Shown here in pieces: positions 7,937 through 10,539 of a stretch of DNA of 10,539 bases. Both the position numbers and the translations under genes were made by a program. Under the pieces are notes generated by a model. The model made no database searches. It saw only the letters and a list, made by a program, of their open reading frames with translations, and was not told where the DNA came from. Each line of letters begins with the position of its first letter. Position 1 is the stretch's first letter. This stretch comes from Deltaproteobacteria bacterium (GTDB lineage Bacteria; Desulfobacterota_D; UBA1144; Nemesobacterales; N074bin48), in the NCBI GenBank assembly GCA_004356685.1, contig SMWS01000081.1:1-10539 (forward strand). Reading direction: 5' to 3'.

Positions 7937-8323
7937 ATGACAGAAAAACGATTTGATAGAAACCAGGCTTTGGAAGACGGTTTGCAAATTGATGTTTCAG
8001 ATCATTTAAAGAATACAGGGCTACTGATTCCAACCTATGTCACAAAACAACTATGGCACGAGGTAATCAAGCTCGATACCACAACTAATGATCTTAATAC
8101 TGAAGAAGATAAGCGTTTGAAGGAAGTTATAAGTAAGCTTATTTATTACCTAAGGACACACAGACAGTCGAGTAAATCAAATATGATTTATTTTAATGTT
8201 GAATTTAGTAGAGAGGGTGAACAACAAAATTTCGATCTGGTATCCAACCTGGGTGTTATTGATGACAACGATTCAAACCCCTGTATCACGCTCTTTATGT
8301 CAGACGAGGGCAGGAAGCAATAA
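7937..8323 (+). CDS. Small hypothetical protein resembling the DUF6573 family
   Basis: 128 aa, with no signal peptide or membrane helix, so probably cytoplasmic. It opens with RFDRNQALEDGLQIDVS (5-21), continues with a TGLLIPTYVTKQLWHEVI segment (27-44) and ends with a beta-rich stretch (NMIYFNVEF, then FDLVSNLG...DSNPCITLFMSDE). The order 'QALEDG-x-DVS ... VT..W ... T-fM' matches my memory of DUF6573, a family of unknown function found in phages, plasmids and some chromosomes. That match is recalled, not searched. It starts 15 bp after the cysteine desulfurase on the same strand and is probably co-transcribed with it, although a metabolic link is not shown. No Shine-Dalgarno precedes the ATG. 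Its stop codon touches the stop of the convergent membrane-protein gene with no base between them. Confidence 0.85.
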   Translation: MTEKRFDRNQALEDGLQIDVSDHLKNTGLLIPTYVTKQLWHEVIKLDTTTNDLNTEEDKRLKEVISKLIYYLRTHRQSSKSNMIYFNVEFSREGEQQNFDLVSNLGVIDDNDSNPCITLFMSDEGRKQ

Positions 8324-8791
8324 TCAAAAAGCTTTTTCAATTTTACTGAAAACAATAGATAGATATCCTCCCAAAACGCCTGCTGGAATTACAACTGCGA
8401 CTGATAAAATCGAAAACAACCGGGGGTATGATTGGCTTTGATCAGAAGACATTTCTATTAATACGCTTATTATTAACGAAACAGCGCCTACCCAGCCTCC
8501 ATGTCTTATTTCAGATGAACCTGCAAGTTTTGCTCCTATGAAACCCCCAAAAACTGTACAAGCCGTCCCTAGTAAAAACAAGAGATAAAGATTTCTATTT
8601 GTTTTATAAAAGTTGTCTATCGCTTCATCGGGCATATCAGTTCCGTATTCTGAAATTAATATCACCGACATCAAAATTGTTCCAAGTATAAACGTAGAGC
8701 CAATATCAGCTAAAACTCCTAAAGCTATTGCTTTAATTCGAAGCCCTGAAAACATGCCGGCAGGTTCTATAGGTTGTGGAATCTGTTCCAT
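8324..8791 (-). CDS. Small hypothetical integral membrane protein, four predicted helices
   Basis: 155 aa. After a short cytoplasmic-looking start (MEQIPQPIEPAGMFSGLRIK) there are four hydrophobic segments at about 21-47, 68-90, 98-114 and 124-149. Glycines are frequent in the helices (GGFIGAKLAG, GGWVGAV, AGVLGGYLSIV), a pattern that favours tight helix packing. The loop between helices 1 and 2 is acidic (EYGTDMPDEAIDNFY). There are no catalytic or transporter signature residues. Small glycine-rich membrane proteins of this kind are often annotated only as hypothetical or as TIGR04086-like; I cannot assign a function. The ATG at 8791 is the first possible start after an in-frame stop upstream and has no Shine-Dalgarno. 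It is convergent with the 128-aa gene and divergent from the nuclease gene, so it is probably a single-gene unit. Confidence 0.82.
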   Translation of the reverse strand: MEQIPQPIEPAGMFSGLRIKAIALGVLADIGSTFILGTILMSVILISEYGTDMPDEAIDNFYKTNRNLYLLFLLGTACTVFGGFIGAKLAGSSEIRHGGWVGAVSLIISVLIEMSSDQSQSYPRLFSILSVAVVIPAGVLGGYLSIVFSKIEKAF

Positions 8792-8922
8792 ATATATAGA
8801 AATTAAAATTGATGATTTAAATTATTATTGCTCCATCCAAAATTTAAATCAATTTGATTTATTAAAATTTTATTCATGTTAGATCATAATTATAGTTCCT
8901 TGAAAAGGTAAGAATGAGTAGT

Positions 8923-8950
8923 TTGAAGAAGGTATAAGAAATAATATAAT
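8923..8950 (+). promoter_or_regulatory. Sigma70-like promoter of the DUF2779 nuclease gene
   Basis: TTGAAG at 8923-8928 (four of six matches to TTGACA) and a perfect TATAAT at 8945-8950 are separated by 16 bp. This is the best promoter match in the window. Transcription would start near 8957, giving a leader of about 80 nt before the nuclease start, long enough to contain the palindrome at 9017-9031. Confidence 0.55.
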
Positions 8951-8954
8951 AGAA

Positions 8955-8973
8955 GCAGGTTTTAATATCCTGC
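8955..8973 (+). other. Short stem-loop at the predicted transcript start
   Basis: GCAGG (8955-8959) and CCTGC (8969-8973) form a perfect 5-bp stem around a 9-nt A/T loop. It lies directly downstream of the TATAAT, at the expected first bases of the nuclease transcript. It is not followed by a T run on the plus strand, so it does not look like a terminator in that direction. It could be an operator or a 5'-end stem, or chance. Confidence 0.3.
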
Positions 8974-9016
8974 ATTAGTACTTTTATCATGTTGATATAG
9001 ACACAGCTTATATATT

Positions 9017-9031
9017 CTACTAAATTAGTAG
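9017..9031. repeat. Perfect 15-bp palindrome before the nuclease start
   Basis: CTACTAA (9017-9023), one central A, then TTAGTAG (9025-9031) make an exact 7+1+7 inverted repeat. It ends 5 nt before the GTG at 9037 and 8 nt before the ATG at 9040, where a ribosome binding site would normally be. It could be the site of a dimeric repressor or a hairpin that limits translation. Part of the A/T-rich spacer that separates the two divergent genes. Confidence 0.6.
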
Positions 9032-9036
9032 TTAAT

Positions 9037-10491
9037 GTGATGACCTACAATCTTTCAAAATCAAAATACCAGTCTGGTCTACAGTGTAAGAAGAAGCTCT
9101 GGCTCGAGATAAATGATAGAGAAAAAGCATCACCACTATCTAAAGCAGTCGAACGAATCTTTGAGCAGGGTACGGAGGTTGGTATTGAGGCAAGGAAGAG
9201 ATTCCCAAGTGGATTACTAATAGAATACGATCGCACGAATCCTTCCAGTTCAGTTGAAAAAACTAAAGAGGCTATTAAGGATGGAGCTGAAATTCTGTTT
9301 GAAGGTGCTTTCTTTTACGATGATACACTTATATTAGCAGATATCTTAACCAAAAACGAAGATAGTACTTGGGACTTGATAGAGGTGAAATCGTCAACGA
9401 AAGTAAAGGATGAACACATACCAGATTTGGCAATACAGAAGTATGTGATTGAGGGAGCTGGTCTAAAGGTTAATAAAACCCACCTTATGCACTTAAACAG
9501 TAAGTGTGTATATCCTGATCTTAGTACCCTCTTTGTAATAGAGGATGTAAACCAACAAGTAGAAGAGCTATCTGAGAGTGTGCCTAATAATGTTGTGGGT
9601 TTTAAAGAAGTTATTTCAGAAGAAGCTGAACCTAATGTTGCTATAGGTCTTCAGTGTAAAGACCCCCATGAATGTTCCTTTAAAGAATACTGCTGGGAAT
9701 TTGCAGGAGATAAAGCTGTATTCGATATTCCCAGTCTTAGTAAGAAGAAGAAAGTAATACTCCAAGATAAAGGCATACTAACCTTAGAACAATTAACTAA
9801 GGAACACCCCTTATCGGATAGTGAATGGGAATATGTGAATAGGATACTCAATGAAGGAATAGATATAAACAAAGATGGCATCAGACAAATGCTATGTGAG
9901 CTTGAATATCCCATTCATTTTCTAGACTTTGAGACATATAACCCAGCTATACCATATTTCGATGGTATGAGTCCATACAGTCAGTTTCCTTTTCAGTATA
10001 GTTGTCATGTATTAGGTGAGAATGGAAAGCTTGATCATTATGAATATCTGCATATTGATAACACAGACCCTAGAAAACCTTTGGCAGAAATGTTGTTAAG
10101 TTCTATTAGTGGTGCAGGTTCTGTTGTAGCTTATTTTACTGGTTTTGAGAAGAGCGTTCTAGAAAATTTGTGTGGATGCTTTCCTGAATATTCCGAGAGA
10201 TTACAATCAATTATAGACAGGCTTTGGGATCAGCTAAATATATTTAGGTATCACTACAAGCACTATGCCTTTGGAGGTACTAACTCTCTTAAAAGTGTAT
10301 TGCCAGTAGTAGTGCCTGAACTGAGTTATGAAGATTTAGAGGTACAGGGAGGAACCGACGCACAGGCAGTTTGGGATGAGATGATTAATACAGATGATGA
10401 GAAGCAGAAGGAAAGAATGAAAAAAGAGCTAAAAGAGTACTGTAGGATGGATACACTTGCTATGGTTGAGATTCACAAGAAGCTGGCATGA
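9037..10491 (+). CDS. DUF2779 protein: Cas4-like Fe-S PD-(D/E)XK nuclease plus DEDDy exonuclease-like domain
   Basis: 484 aa from GTG 9037; ATG 9040 is equally likely because relatives begin with LSKSKY. No Shine-Dalgarno is visible. The N-terminal half is a RecB/Cas4-type nuclease: C17 in GLQCKKKLWLE, E89, D102 in LILADIL, the E116-x-K118 pair in IEVKSS, and the QxxY-like D130-LAIQKY. C207, C213 and C219 (QCKDPHECSFKEYCW) should join C17 around a 4Fe-4S cluster, as in Cas4 and AddB. The C-terminal half is the DUF2779 domain with an RNase H-like DEDD pattern: FLDFET (D297, E299), AYFTGFEK (365-372) and EYCRMDT (Y468, D472). Processing of DNA ends is the likely activity (inference). No cas genes or helicase are seen alongside. 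Frequent ATA and CTA codons, its own promoter and an AT-rich upstream spacer hint at acquisition by transfer. The gene is complete. Confidence 0.92.
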   Translation: MMTYNLSKSKYQSGLQCKKKLWLEINDREKASPLSKAVERIFEQGTEVGIEARKRFPSGLLIEYDRTNPSSSVEKTKEAIKDGAEILFEGAFFYDDTLILADILTKNEDSTWDLIEVKSSTKVKDEHIPDLAIQKYVIEGAGLKVNKTHLMHLNSKCVYPDLSTLFVIEDVNQQVEELSESVPNNVVGFKEVISEEAEPNVAIGLQCKDPHECSFKEYCWEFAGDKAVFDIPSLSKKKKVILQDKGILTLEQLTKEHPLSDSEWEYVNRILNEGIDINKDGIRQMLCELEYPIHFLDFETYNPAIPYFDGMSPYSQFPFQYSCHVLGENGKLDHYEYLHIDNTDPRKPLAEMLLSSISGAGSVVAYFTGFEKSVLENLCGCFPEYSERLQSIIDRLWDQLNIFRYHYKHYAFGGTNSLKSVLPVVVPELSYEDLEVQGGTDAQAVWDEMINTDDEKQKERMKKELKEYCRMDTLAMVEIHKKLA

Positions 10492-10539
10492 AAAAGCGAT
10501 TGCAGTGGCAAGTTAAAAGAAATAGAATTTAGTAAAATC

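Noticed and set aside
8326..8352. Rho-independent terminator between the convergent genes
   Set aside because: The dyads are almost all A/T, with no GC stem followed by a T run, so I do not call it a terminator.
7787..8882. Open frames at 7787-7987 (minus), 8196-8441 (plus) and 8613-8882 (plus)
   Set aside because: Each overlaps a better supported gene (cysteine desulfurase, 128-aa protein or membrane protein) and has no motif or start signal of its own.
9045..9914. Minus-strand open frames at 9045-9236 and 9651-9914
   Set aside because: They are antisense to the DUF2779 nuclease, whose motifs are clear over the same bases.
9037..10491. Assignment of the nuclease as a CRISPR adaptation Cas4
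   Set aside because: There are no repeats, spacers, cas1 or cas2 in the window, and the C-terminal DUF2779 half is not part of adaptation Cas4 proteins.
10488..10532. Short frame starting with an ATGA overlap after the nuclease stop
   Set aside because: It encodes only 14 residues before a TAG and shows no conserved feature.

Overview
AT-rich bacterial chromosome segment (by eye about 35-38% GC), densely coding, with two arms that diverge from a 161-bp intergenic region at 6615-6775. A bifunctional GlnD, NadB, a PduO-type cobalamin adenosyltransferase, an IscS/NifS-type cysteine desulfurase and two Sec-exported proteins suggest a didermic, proteobacteria-like organism. The exported HEAT-repeat protein with a TGQ...W..W tail resembles ones I associate with Deltaproteobacteria-like or Dadabacteria-like genomes. 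That placement is a guess from protein style, not a measured phylogeny. Few genes have a recognisable Shine-Dalgarno sequence.

Left arm (minus strand, read from 6614 down to 1): pduO-type adenosyltransferase, class I O-methyltransferase, glnD, nadB, an exported HEAT-repeat protein, and a secreted probable beta-sandwich (ConA/LamG-like) protein cut by the window edge. Gaps are 5, 12, 20 and 41 bp, then a 40-bp overlap, so this looks like one operon. It joins cofactor metabolism (adenosylcobalamin, NAD from aspartate) and glutamine-responsive nitrogen signalling to two envelope proteins of unknown role.

Right arm (plus strand from 6776): an iscS/nifS-like cysteine desulfurase with its own promoter, followed 15 bp later by a 128-aa protein resembling the DUF6573 family. 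That gene ends back-to-back (0 bp) with a convergent gene for a small four-helix membrane protein.

Far right: an AT-rich 245-bp spacer (8792-9036) carries a good sigma70-like promoter, a small hairpin and a perfect 15-bp palindrome. It leads into a 484-aa DUF2779 protein with a Cas4-like Fe-S PD-(D/E)XK nuclease domain and a DEDDy exonuclease-like domain. This gene is the most accessory-looking item in the window. No CRISPR array, transposase, tRNA or rRNA was seen. Apart from this standalone dual-nuclease candidate, the window is mostly ordinary housekeeping DNA.
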